A stretch of DNA of 64,000 nt from Leifsonia sp. AK011 (lineage in GTDB: Bacteria; Actinomycetota; Actinomycetes; Actinomycetales; Microbacteriaceae): positions 2,790,001 through 2,854,000 of the forward strand of contig NZ_JACCCH010000001.1 of NCBI RefSeq assembly GCF_013410945.1. The letters run 5' to 3'. The number at the start of each line of letters is the position of its first letter. Positions within the stretch are counted from its first letter, which is position 1. The translations under genes and the position numbers were made by a program. The notes under the pieces are model-generated. The model was not told the origin of the DNA. It saw nothing but the letters and a program-made list of their open reading frames with translations, and searched no databases. Shown here piece by piece: positions 8,900 to 17,297 of this stretch.

Positions 8900-10363
8900 A
8901 TGACCCGGCGCATCATCTTCAACGCCTTCGACATGAGTTGTGTCACCCACCAGGCGCCCGGTCTCTGGCGCCATCCCGACAACCAGGCGGACCGGTACAA
9001 CGATCTCGACTACTGGGTCGACCTCGCCAGGCTCCTCGAGCGCGGGACCTTCGACGCGGTCTTCATCGCCGACGTGCTCGGTGTCTACGACGTGTACCGC
9101 GACTCCGCCGCCCCCGCTCTCGTCGACGCTGCGCAGGTGCCTCTCGGTGACCCCGTCATCCAGGTCTCGGCGATGGCCCAGGCAACCGAGAACCTCGGTT
9201 TCGGTGTCACTGTCGCCTCCACCTACGACCAGCCTTACCAGCTCGCCAGGCGGTTCTCGACGCTCGACCACTTCACGAAGGGTCGCATCGGATGGAACGT
9301 CGTCACCTCCTACCTCAACTCGGCCGCCAAGAACCTCGGGCTCGACCAGCAACTCGGGCACGATGACCGTTACGAGGTCGCCGAGGACTTCCTCGACGCG
9401 AGCTACAAGCTCTGGGAGGGGTCCTGGGAGGATGGCGCGGTGCTCCGCGACCGGGAGGCCGGAGTGTTCACCGACCCGGCCAAGGTCCACCCCATCTCGC
9501 ACGAGGGTTCGTACTACAGGGTCCCGGGCATCCACCTGTCCGAGCCCAGCCCGCAGCGCACCCCGGTGATCTTCCAGGCCGGCGCATCGCCGCGCGGTCG
9601 CGAGTTCGCTGCTCGGCACGGCGAGGCGATCTTCATCAACGGCCTGCGCCCGGAGATCACCCGCAAAGCGACGGACGACATCCGCAACCGCGCCGAAGCA
9701 CTCGGACGCCCTCGCGATTCAGTGAAGATCCTGACGCTGGCCACCGTGATCGTCGCGCCCACCGATGAGGAGGCGCAGGCGAAGTACGCGGAGTACCGCG
9801 AGTACGTGAGCCTCGAGGGCGCACTCGCGCTCTACGGCGGATGGTCTGGCCTCGACCTCTCGCAGTTCGACCCAGACGTTCCGCTCAAGTACGTGGACAC
9901 GGATGCCGCGCGCTCCGCGCTCTCGATCTTCACGACCGCCGACCCCGAACGCGAGTGGACGCCGCGGGACATCGCCCACTACGTCGGGATCGGGGGCATC
10001 GGTGCGGTCATCGTGGGAAGCCCCTCGACCGTCGCGGACGAGCTCGAGCGCTGGGTGGAGGTGGGTGGGATCGACGGCTTCAATCTCGCCTACGTGGTGA
10101 CGCCCGGCACGTTCGAGGACTTCATCGAACTCGCCGTCCCCGAGCTGCGGGCGCGCGGTCTCATGTGGGACGAGTACCCCGGGGGCACGCTCCGCGGGCG
10201 ACTGCGCGGCGATGGGTCACCCGTGATCCCCGAGTGGCACCCCGCCCATGCGTACCGCGGCGCGTACGCCGACAAGCCCAGCACACTCGACGACGAACGC
10301 CCGTCGCCGCTGGAGAACGCACCTCGCGCGGAGAACACACAGAACAGACAGGAGAACGCATGA
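8900..10363 (+). CDS. FMN-dependent monooxygenase of the NtaA/SnaA/DszA family
   Basis: A 487-aa bacterial luciferase-like (LLM) oxidoreductase. Family marks are the N-terminal MTRRIIFNAFDMSCVTHQ, the GLWRHPDN loop, GRIGWNVVTSYLNSAAKNLG (around 130-150), and PVIFQAGASPRGREFAARHGEAIF. These enzymes use reduced FMN from a separate reductase and O2 to oxidise organosulfur compounds, aminopolycarboxylates or similar. AAGGAG lies 8 nt before the chosen ATG; longer starts have none. It overlaps the next gene by 4 bp (ATGA). No flavin reductase gene is nearby. Confidence 0.85.
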   Translation: MTRRIIFNAFDMSCVTHQAPGLWRHPDNQADRYNDLDYWVDLARLLERGTFDAVFIADVLGVYDVYRDSAAPALVDAAQVPLGDPVIQVSAMAQATENLGFGVTVASTYDQPYQLARRFSTLDHFTKGRIGWNVVTSYLNSAAKNLGLDQQLGHDDRYEVAEDFLDASYKLWEGSWEDGAVLRDREAGVFTDPAKVHPISHEGSYYRVPGIHLSEPSPQRTPVIFQAGASPRGREFAARHGEAIFINGLRPEITRKATDDIRNRAEALGRPRDSVKILTLATVIVAPTDEEAQAKYAEYREYVSLEGALALYGGWSGLDLSQFDPDVPLKYVDTDAARSALSIFTTADPEREWTPRDIAHYVGIGGIGAVIVGSPSTVADELERWVEVGGIDGFNLAYVVTPGTFEDFIELAVPELRARGLMWDEYPGGTLRGRLRGDGSPVIPEWHPAHAYRGAYADKPSTLDDERPSPLENAPRAENTQNRQENA

Positions 10364-11577
10364 CCGCCACCACCTCCCGCAGCTACTGGAGCGGCACGGC
10401 GCCGACAGAGGAGCTGGCCCACTGGAGCGGCGTGGCTGAACGAGTCGCGGCACAACTCGCCACCGACGCGCTCGAGCGGGACCGCCGCAATCTCGACCCG
10501 ACGACGGAGCTGGATCTCCTGCGCGACGCCGGCCTGGTCGACCTGCTCCACCCCGTCGAGTTCGGGGGCGGTGGCGGCCACTGGGAGACCGCGTTCCGTG
10601 CAGTTCGGATCCTGTCGCGTGCCGATGCATCCGTCGCGCAGGTGCTCGCGTACCACTACATCAACTCGGCCAATATCGGCTTCGCCGCCGACCCGGTCTC
10701 GCAGCCCGACTGGTACCGCCGCACCGTGTCAGGCCACTGGGTCTGGGGTGACTCGGTCAACCCGGTGGACCCGGACCTCGTGCTCACCCCCGACGGTGAC
10801 GGATACCGACTCGACGGCGTGAAGCGATTCTCGACGGGCGCCTCGGCGGGTGACGTCGTGCTCGCAGCGGCACTCGTGAAGGGCGGGGCGCGCGACGGTC
10901 GCCAGGTTTTCGCCGTGCTCGACCACGACCGGGAGGGCATCGAGTACCTCGGGGACTGGGACGCCCTCGGCCAGCGCCTCTCCGCGAGCGGCTCGGTGCG
11001 CTTCTCCGCGGTCGCCGTTGCTGAAGCGGACATCCTCGGCGAGTTGAGCGCGGAGCCCTTCGCGAATCTCATCACCCCGGGCATCCAGCTCGCGTTCGGC
11101 AACATCTACCTCGGTATCGCCGAGGGCGCGCTCGCGCAGGGCCTTGAGCTCACCCGCGCCCGAAAGAACGCGTGGTTCCTCAGCCAGGCGGAGACCTACC
11201 GGGATGACCCGTTCATCCAGCGCGTCGTCGGCGAATTCTCCTCCCACATCGCCGCCGTGGAGGCGCTGGCCGACCGTGCGGGGCGCCGATTCGACGAGAC
11301 GGTCGCGCTCGGAGCGGCGACCACCCCCGAGGATCGCGGACGCATCGAGATCGAGATCGCCAAGCTCAAGGTGGTTGCGACCGAGGTCGGTATCGAGGTG
11401 GCAAACCGTATCTTCGAGATCACCGGATCGAGCTCGGCCAGGAGCTCGATCGGTCTCGACCTGTTCTGGCGCAACGTGCGCACCCACTCGCTGCACGACC
11501 CCGTCGACTACAAGAAGTTGGAGGTCGGAGCGTGGGAGCTCAACGGCCAGCTCCAGCCGATCTCGCTGTACACCTGA
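10360..11577 (+). CDS. DszC/SfnB-like flavoprotein of the acyl-CoA dehydrogenase fold (1)
   Basis: A 405-residue protein with the N-terminal helical domain, the central beta domain (LVLTPDGDGYRLDGVKRFSTGAS) and the C-terminal four-helix bundle ending in GLDLFWRNVRTHSLHDPVDYKKLEVG, a layout shared by dibenzothiophene monooxygenase DszC and SfnB-type sulfur-acquisition enzymes. The catalytic glutamate of true acyl-CoA dehydrogenases is not evident, and the R-N-x-R-T-H-S-L-H-D signature is typical of the monooxygenase branch. It is coupled to the DszA-like gene and to the next paralogue (1-bp overlap), so the three probably act on one substrate. Substrate unknown. Confidence 0.78.
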   Translation: MTATTSRSYWSGTAPTEELAHWSGVAERVAAQLATDALERDRRNLDPTTELDLLRDAGLVDLLHPVEFGGGGGHWETAFRAVRILSRADASVAQVLAYHYINSANIGFAADPVSQPDWYRRTVSGHWVWGDSVNPVDPDLVLTPDGDGYRLDGVKRFSTGASAGDVVLAAALVKGGARDGRQVFAVLDHDREGIEYLGDWDALGQRLSASGSVRFSAVAVAEADILGELSAEPFANLITPGIQLAFGNIYLGIAEGALAQGLELTRARKNAWFLSQAETYRDDPFIQRVVGEFSSHIAAVEALADRAGRRFDETVALGAATTPEDRGRIEIEIAKLKVVATEVGIEVANRIFEITGSSSARSSIGLDLFWRNVRTHSLHDPVDYKKLEVGAWELNGQLQPISLYT

Positions 11578-12785
11578 TGGCCAGCGCAGCAGACGCACGC
11601 GCGAGGCTCCAGCCCGTGTTCGCCCGGATCGGTGCTGGAACCGTGGAGCGCGAGAGGACGCGCACCCTGCCCTACGCCGAGGTCGCGGCGTTGCTGGAGG
11701 CGGGCTTCGGTCGCCTGCGCATCCCGGTGGAGTTCGGCGGCGACGGCCTGGACTGGCCCGAGTTCGCGGAACTCCTCGTCGAGCTCGCCGCCCTGGACTC
11801 GAACCTCCCGCAGATCTTCCGTGGGCACATCGCCTACGTCGAGGACCTCATCTCCTCTCCCCCGAGCGACAGGCGCGAGCGGTGGCTGCGACGACTCGCC
11901 GGCGGCGAGCTCGTGGGCAACGCCTGGAGCGAGGTGGGCTCCGGTGCGCTCGGCACCAACAGCACTGTGGTGTCCACAGCCGAAGACGGGGAGCTTCGGG
12001 TCGACGGCCGCAAGTTCTACACGACCGGCAGCATCTTCGCCGACTGGATCGATGCGACGGCCACGCAGGGAGACACCACCGTCACCGTGCTCATCCCCCG
12101 TCATCAGCCCGGTGTCGTCGTGCAGGACGACTGGGATGGCTTCGGTCAGCCCCTCACGGGCACGGGAGGGGCTGTCTTCGACGGTGCCGTGGTCGACCCC
12201 GAGGATGTCGCGGCGTTCGATGCGCGCTTCCGCTACCAGACCGCCGTCTACCAGCTCGTGCTCCTGAGCGTTCTCGCGGGCATAGCCTCTGCCGTGGAAC
12301 GGGATGCCGGCGAGCAGATCCGATCGCGAACACGCGTGTACAGCCACGGAACGGCCGCCCGCACGCACGATGACCCGCAGGTGCTCCAGATCGTGGGTGA
12401 GATCTCCGCCGCCGCGGCGGTGGCCCGGGCATCGGTGCAGGCGGTCGCGCGCGCGGTCCAGCACGCTGTCGACCTCTCCGGCGACCGGGACAGCCCTGAG
12501 GCCATCGAGGCGGTCGTCGCCGCCGAACTCGGCTCCGCGCAGGCTCAGATCGTGCTCTCCGAGCTCGTCACCCGGTCAGCTACCCGACTCTTCGACACCG
12601 TCGGAGCCTCCGCGATCAGCGGGTCGAAGCGGCTCGACCGGCACTGGCGCAACGCCCGCGCGGTGGCATCCCACAATCCCTGGATCTTCAAGGCCCGCGA
12701 GCTCGGCAACTGGTCGGTCAACGGCGTGGTGCCGGAGTTCATCTGGAGCGTGGGGGTCAAGCAGCCCGGCCCTCCCGCGGGGTGA
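11577..12785 (+). CDS. DszC/acyl-CoA dehydrogenase-like flavoprotein (2)
   Basis: A 402-aa paralogue of the preceding protein and last gene of the three-gene unit. The FAD-domain strand reads LRVDGRKFYTTGSIFADWIDATA and the C-terminal signature is KRLDRHWRNARAVASHNPWIFKARELG, again like DszC/SfnB-type enzymes. The ATG shares a base with the previous stop (TGATG), so translation is coupled. Two such proteins side by side suggest a hetero-oligomer or two successive oxidations. The gene converges on a glycosyltransferase gene with 39 bp between stops. Confidence 0.75.
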   Translation: MASAADARARLQPVFARIGAGTVERERTRTLPYAEVAALLEAGFGRLRIPVEFGGDGLDWPEFAELLVELAALDSNLPQIFRGHIAYVEDLISSPPSDRRERWLRRLAGGELVGNAWSEVGSGALGTNSTVVSTAEDGELRVDGRKFYTTGSIFADWIDATATQGDTTVTVLIPRHQPGVVVQDDWDGFGQPLTGTGGAVFDGAVVDPEDVAAFDARFRYQTAVYQLVLLSVLAGIASAVERDAGEQIRSRTRVYSHGTAARTHDDPQVLQIVGEISAAAAVARASVQAVARAVQHAVDLSGDRDSPEAIEAVVAAELGSAQAQIVLSELVTRSATRLFDTVGASAISGSKRLDRHWRNARAVASHNPWIFKARELGNWSVNGVVPEFIWSVGVKQPGPPAG

Positions 12786-12798
12786 GGGGGTCGCGTAC

Positions 12799-12812
12799 CT
12801 CACACTCGTGAG
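12799..12812. terminator. Weak convergent hairpin
   Basis: CTCAC (12799-12803) pairs with GTGAG (12808-12812) over a 4-nt loop in the short gap between converging genes. There is no T run, so termination is only suggested by position. Confidence 0.25.
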
Positions 12813-12824
12813 ACAGCGGAGGGC

Positions 12825-13820
12825 TCAGGCACCGTGCAGCAGGTCGCGCAGGATGTCGAGGCTGCCCTGGCTCGAGAGCCGCGGGTAGTTCCGCCTCTGC
12901 CGCAGCACCGGGGCCACGCGCGCGAGACGGCGCGCTGGGTACTGCGCACGCGCGGTCTCGAAGCGCTGCTTCGCGCGGGCGAGCTCGAGCACCTCCGTGG
13001 ACAGCGGGATGCCCTCCAGCCGCTCGACCAGCGCGGACGACCGCGACGCCAGCCACTCGTAGCGAGTGCCGCGCGGTTCGAACATGCGGCGCATCAGGTG
13101 GCCGGGCGTCGGCCGCGCGACCCCAATCTGGTTGCCACCGTGCTGGCGGTAGTCGACAAGGGCGCGCTCATCCAGCCGCGCGCCACCGAGGGCGGCGGCG
13201 ACGGCGGCGAGCCACTCGTCGTGGATCCAGCCATCACCGATCGGGAAGGCCGTGTCGACGAGGCGCCGACGGAAGACGACCGTCGCGCCCGTCGCGAGGT
13301 TCCGGCGGATGTAGACGCCGAAGGAGTGGCCCGCGACCAGCGCCCGGCGTTCCTCGACGCTCGCACGCAGCCAATCGAGCAGGCGCTGGCCGAGCGGTGC
13401 CCCCGCGCTGTCCACGAGCTCGGCGTCGTGGTGCAGGAACAGCAGTTGCTCGTCGACGGTGAAACGCGCGACGAGTTCCCCGAGCCTCCCCTCGTGCCAG
13501 CGGTCATCCTGGTCCGACAGGGCGACGAGGTCGCCGGATGCCGCCCCTATGGCCCGCGCGAAGTTTCCCGCAACGCCCAGCGACCTGGCGCCGGGCTCCA
13601 GCACGACGAGCCGCGTGCCGGGGTACTCCTCCGCCACCGCGCGAACGATCGCGAGCGTGTCATCCGTTGAACCGTCGTCGGCGACGACGAGCTCCTCGGG
13701 AGCGTGGGACTGCGACAGGATGCTGCGGAGCTGCTCCTCCACGTAGGCGGCACCGTTGTACGTCGCCATCGCGACGCTCACGGTCAGCGCCGACGGCGCG
13801 GGCGGCTCCGCCGAGCTCAC
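12825..13820 (-). CDS. Family 2 glycosyltransferase (rhamnosyltransferase-like)
   Basis: A 331-aa GT2 enzyme with VSVAMATYNGAAYVEEQLRSI at the N-terminus, VVADDGSTDDT (nucleotide binding) and LSDQDDRW (metal-binding DxD, around residue 100). The SDQDD form is common in rhamnosyltransferases such as those that build O-antigen and rhamnan, but specificity is not proven. It overlaps the large bifunctional glycosyltransferase gene by 4 bp and is probably translated from the same mRNA. No membrane helix is visible, so it should act at the cytosolic face of the membrane. Confidence 0.82.
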   Translation of the reverse strand: MSSAEPPAPSALTVSVAMATYNGAAYVEEQLRSILSQSHAPEELVVADDGSTDDTLAIVRAVAEEYPGTRLVVLEPGARSLGVAGNFARAIGAASGDLVALSDQDDRWHEGRLGELVARFTVDEQLLFLHHDAELVDSAGAPLGQRLLDWLRASVEERRALVAGHSFGVYIRRNLATGATVVFRRRLVDTAFPIGDGWIHDEWLAAVAAALGGARLDERALVDYRQHGGNQIGVARPTPGHLMRRMFEPRGTRYEWLASRSSALVERLEGIPLSTEVLELARAKQRFETARAQYPARRLARVAPVLRQRRNYPRLSSQGSLDILRDLLHGA

Positions 13821-16282
13821 GAGCCGAACCCGAGCCTCGAGCGCACCTTGCTCCAGGCGACCCGCACCCCTCCGTGGCGGAGGTGGAACAGTGTCTGGCG
13901 CACGTTGTGGGCGAGGCCGGAACGACGTCGCGAGCGGATCTGTGGCCGGGAGGGTCGCGGGTCACCTGTCCAGTCGGCCGCGTGCCGCGGATCGGCCATG
14001 AACCTCACGAGAGGCTCCAGCACGACGTCCCAGCGGAACCGCTCACGCACGCGCGCGATGTTCTCCCGCGCAGAGGCCGCGAACTGCTCGTCGAACAGCA
14101 CGGTCTCGAGGGCGTCGGCGAGGGCATCCGCGTCCTCGGCGGGAACAACGATGCCGAGGCCCTCCGCACGAATGAGGTCGGCGAAGTGGTCCCCGTCGGT
14201 GACCACCATCGGCAACCCCGCCCAGAGGTAGTCGAGGATGCGCGTGCGGAACGAGAACGTCGTCTCGACGTGCGAGAAGTGCGTGCTCACGCCAGCGTCG
14301 GCCTCGAGCAGGTAGTTCTGGCGGTCGGCGTAGTCGACCCAGGAATCATTGAAGAACACGGCCTTGTCCGCAACGCCCAGCTCGGCCGCGAGCGCGCGCG
14401 ATTCCGAGACGACCCGCATCTCGGGAACGTCGGGGTGGGGGTGCTTCGTGCCCTGGAAGAACAGGCGCACACCACCGCGACGCTTGTCCACCGTGGCGAC
14501 GGCACGGATGAGCGTCGCCGGGTCGAACCAGTTGTAGAGCCCCCCGCTCCAGAGCAACACCTTGTCGTCCACTCCGAAGCCGGGGCGCACGCCCTTGAGC
14601 ACATCGCGCTCGTGCACAGGCTCCTCGCCGGGGATGCCGAACGGCACCACAGACAGCAGCCCGTCGAAGTCGGGGTCGCCGTCGTACGTCGTCGGCGTGA
14701 TGCGGCCGAGGGCCGCGAGCTGGCCGAGGTAGAAGTGCTTCTGCCGCTCGGACGCCGCCATGAAGAAGTCACCGCGAGCGAGCTGCTCGTTGAGCACCTC
14801 CGTTGCACCCTCCACCTGGGCGTGCCAGGTGGCCGGGCCGAGTTCGCGACCCTGCTCGAGCTGCTCGAGGTGCATGGGGTCGTAGATGTCGACGACGATC
14901 ACCTTCGACGACTTCCGCAGCGACTCGAAGACCGACATCGCCGACCCCTGGAAGACGATCACATCGGCCCACGACTCGAGCTTCGAGAACTCGCGGTCGT
15001 TGCCGGATGCCACGTGCACGAGCCGGAACGGCGCATCCACCTGCTCGACCCCCGACAGGCTCACGAGGGTGACCTCGCTGGCAGCGGACAGCGCGAGCGC
15101 CATGTTCCACGCACGAATGGCCGGACCGGCGATCTTGGCGCCGATGGGGTCGCCCGTGACGACCACCACGCGGTTGGTGAGGCGGGGGGATGCCGCATCG
15201 AACGCCTCGACGAGGTTCTCGTAGCCCTGCAGGTACTTCTTCTCGTGGATGATCGGGGCGTCGTACTGGCCGAACAGGCTCCAGATCATCGCCTCGGAGA
15301 CGACCCGGGTGCGCTGGATCTCCTCGCGCGACGCCTTCAGGGAGGGCAGCTCCTCGACGAACTGGTCGATCGCGTAGACCGCGGCGACCGTCTGCGTCGG
15401 GAACTCCATCGTCGGCTCGTCGCTGCCGCCCTTGCGCAGGTCGAAGTCCGTGGAGTCGAGCTCGCCGCGCGTGACTCCACGGCGGATGGAGAGGCCGAGG
15501 GCGGCGGGCAGCAGGTCGGCGAGCGCCGCCTGCCCGGCGTTCTTGTAGAGCGTGAAGAGCGCGTTGCGCTCGAGCAGGAAGGTCTCCTTGTGCGAACCGA
15601 ACGCCGACATCGACGCGTGGTGCTTGTGGAAGGCGAGGGAGGCCGGCTCGTACACGAACCGATAGCCCGCGAGGTTGAGGCGCCAGCCGAGGTCGACGTC
15701 CTCGAAGAACATGAAGTAGCGCTCGTCGAAACCGCCGAGAGCCTCGTAGACACTCCGGCGCACGAACATCGCGGAGCCCGTGCCGAAGAGCACGTCCCGG
15801 GAGTGATCCGGCGTGCGCGGGATGCGCTCGGCCGTGAACGGCTTGTAGCCCATGCCGTACCAGGTCATCGCCGAGCCGATGTAGTCGACGAGCTCACCCT
15901 CCCAGTCGAGGACACGGCTGGCCACCGCACCGACCCTGTCGGATTCCTCGAAACGCGCCACGGCGGCCGCGATCCACTGCGGATCCGGCTTGGCGTCGTT
16001 GTTGAGCAGGGCGATGTACTCGCCGGAGGATGCCGCGACCCCCTGGTTGCAGCCACCGGCGAAGCCGTTGTTCGTGGTGGAGACGAGGAGGGTGACGTGG
16101 GGTGCAGCGGCGGCGATACGCTCGGCGCTGTCATCCCCCGACCCGTTCTCGACGACGACGATCTCCAGTCGGTCGGCCGGCCACTCGAGCTCGCCGAGCC
16201 GCTGGATGGCCTCGAGCGTGTCATCCGTGCCTCGGAAATTGACGAGTACGACGGAGACGACGCCGGGTCTCACGGTGGGCAT
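13817..16282 (-). CDS. Two-domain glycosyltransferase (GT2 followed by GT4-like)
   Basis: An 821-aa protein. Residues 1 to about 235 form a GT2 domain with VVENGSGDD, LLNNDAKPD and the FFEDVDLGWR motif of rhamnosyl/galactofuranosyl-type enzymes. From about 370 to 770 there is a GT-B (GT4-like) domain with VVVTGDPIGAKIAGPAIRAWNMA, LLWSGGLYNWFDP and a C-terminal region with GLPMVVTDGDHFADLI. The fusion could add two sugars in turn. GAGAGGA lies 5 nt before the ATG. It diverges from the Wzm-like gene and is the first gene of its unit. Confidence 0.82.
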   Translation of the reverse strand: MPTVRPGVVSVVLVNFRGTDDTLEAIQRLGELEWPADRLEIVVVENGSGDDSAERIAAAAPHVTLLVSTTNNGFAGGCNQGVAASSGEYIALLNNDAKPDPQWIAAAVARFEESDRVGAVASRVLDWEGELVDYIGSAMTWYGMGYKPFTAERIPRTPDHSRDVLFGTGSAMFVRRSVYEALGGFDERYFMFFEDVDLGWRLNLAGYRFVYEPASLAFHKHHASMSAFGSHKETFLLERNALFTLYKNAGQAALADLLPAALGLSIRRGVTRGELDSTDFDLRKGGSDEPTMEFPTQTVAAVYAIDQFVEELPSLKASREEIQRTRVVSEAMIWSLFGQYDAPIIHEKKYLQGYENLVEAFDAASPRLTNRVVVVTGDPIGAKIAGPAIRAWNMALALSAASEVTLVSLSGVEQVDAPFRLVHVASGNDREFSKLESWADVIVFQGSAMSVFESLRKSSKVIVVDIYDPMHLEQLEQGRELGPATWHAQVEGATEVLNEQLARGDFFMAASERQKHFYLGQLAALGRITPTTYDGDPDFDGLLSVVPFGIPGEEPVHERDVLKGVRPGFGVDDKVLLWSGGLYNWFDPATLIRAVATVDKRRGGVRLFFQGTKHPHPDVPEMRVVSESRALAAELGVADKAVFFNDSWVDYADRQNYLLEADAGVSTHFSHVETTFSFRTRILDYLWAGLPMVVTDGDHFADLIRAEGLGIVVPAEDADALADALETVLFDEQFAASARENIARVRERFRWDVVLEPLVRFMADPRHAADWTGDPRPSRPQIRSRRRSGLAHNVRQTLFHLRHGGVRVAWSKVRSRLGFGS

Positions 16283-16340
16283 TGCTGTCCTCTCGATGCG
16301 CTGGCGGTATCGCCGAGGCAGTCTAACAAGGGGGCAAAGC

Positions 16341-16346
16341 TATACT
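16341..16346 (+). promoter_or_regulatory. -10 box for the polysaccharide exporter genes
   Basis: TATACT, one mismatch from the sigma-A consensus, lies 30 nt before the ATG at 16377. No good -35 hexamer is seen at 16-18 bp upstream. Confidence 0.45.
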
Positions 16347-16376
16347 GGGGCGTTGCCCGACGAGAGACATGGACAG

Positions 16377-17288
16377 ATGAACGCGCAGGAACGCTTTGCG
16401 ATGCTGGAGCGCGAGCCCTTCCGGCGCGTCGGTGCCGGCGGTCGCACACCAACGGCTGGATTCCGGCAGCTCGGTGAGATCTTCCGCCACCGCGAGATGC
16501 TCAACCTCCTCGTGCGCCGCGATCTCAAGTCCCGGTACAAGGACAGCGCACTCGGGTTCCTCTGGACCCTCGCGCGCCCGCTCACGCAGATCGCGATCTA
16601 CTACGTGGTCATCGGGCACTTCCTCGGCGCGGCTCGGGGCATCCCCGACTTCGCCATCTACGTCTTCACCGGCCTCACCGCGTACATGCTCTTCAGCGAG
16701 ATCGTCGCTGGCGGCACCTCGTCGATCGTGGGCAACAGCGGTCTGATCAAGAAGGTCTACCTGCCGCGGGAGGTATTCCCGCTCGCGAGCGTGGGCTCCG
16801 CACTCTTCAACTTCGCGATCCAGCTGGGAATCCTCCTGCTCGCGACCATCGTGTTCGGTCGCATCCCGTGGCACTGGGAGATCGTCTACGTGCTCCCGAG
16901 CCTCGCCGTTCTCCTCGTATGGGGAATTGCCTTCGCGCTCCTGCTCTCGGCATGGAACGTCTACCTGCGCGACATCGGCTACCTCCTCGAGGTCGTCCTG
17001 CTCGTGCTCATGTGGGCATCCCCGATCGTCTACTCGTGGGGCATGGTGCGTGACGCCATCGTCGGCGGCCTGGGTGCTCCCTGGCTGCTCGAGGTCTACA
17101 CCAACAACCCGATCACCCTCGCGGTGCTCGGGTTCCAGCGCGCCTTCTGGATCGGCGGAGACGGCCTCCCGACGCCCGACTTCCTGCTGCTCAGGATGGT
17201 GATCGCCTTCCTCATCGGACTCGTGTTCCTGGCGATCAGCCACCGAGTCTTCACCCGCCTGCAGGGCAACTTCGCCCAGGAACTGTAG
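16377..17288 (+). CDS. Polysaccharide ABC exporter permease (Wzm/TagG-like)
   Basis: A 303-residue ABC-2 type permease with six hydrophobic helices after an amphipathic N-terminus. The segment LNLLVRRDLKSRYKDSALGFLWTLARPL is the hallmark of Wzm/TagG/RfbD exporters, and the loop SGLIKKVYLPREVFPL is also conserved. It would move a lipid-linked glycan across the membrane with the ATPase encoded 9 bp downstream. The start is chosen on the family's usual length; the ribosome site is weak. Its presence beside a Wzx-like flippase means the locus may make two glycans. Confidence 0.88.
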   Translation: MNAQERFAMLEREPFRRVGAGGRTPTAGFRQLGEIFRHREMLNLLVRRDLKSRYKDSALGFLWTLARPLTQIAIYYVVIGHFLGAARGIPDFAIYVFTGLTAYMLFSEIVAGGTSSIVGNSGLIKKVYLPREVFPLASVGSALFNFAIQLGILLLATIVFGRIPWHWEIVYVLPSLAVLLVWGIAFALLLSAWNVYLRDIGYLLEVVLLVLMWASPIVYSWGMVRDAIVGGLGAPWLLEVYTNNPITLAVLGFQRAFWIGGDGLPTPDFLLLRMVIAFLIGLVFLAISHRVFTRLQGNFAQEL

Positions 17289-17297
17289 GAGCAACCG

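Noticed and set aside
13538-16477. A 979-residue open frame on the plus strand
   Set aside because: It runs antisense to two well-supported glycosyltransferase genes, is full of Arg/His/Glu low-complexity sequence and has no domain. It is an artefact of high GC codon bias.
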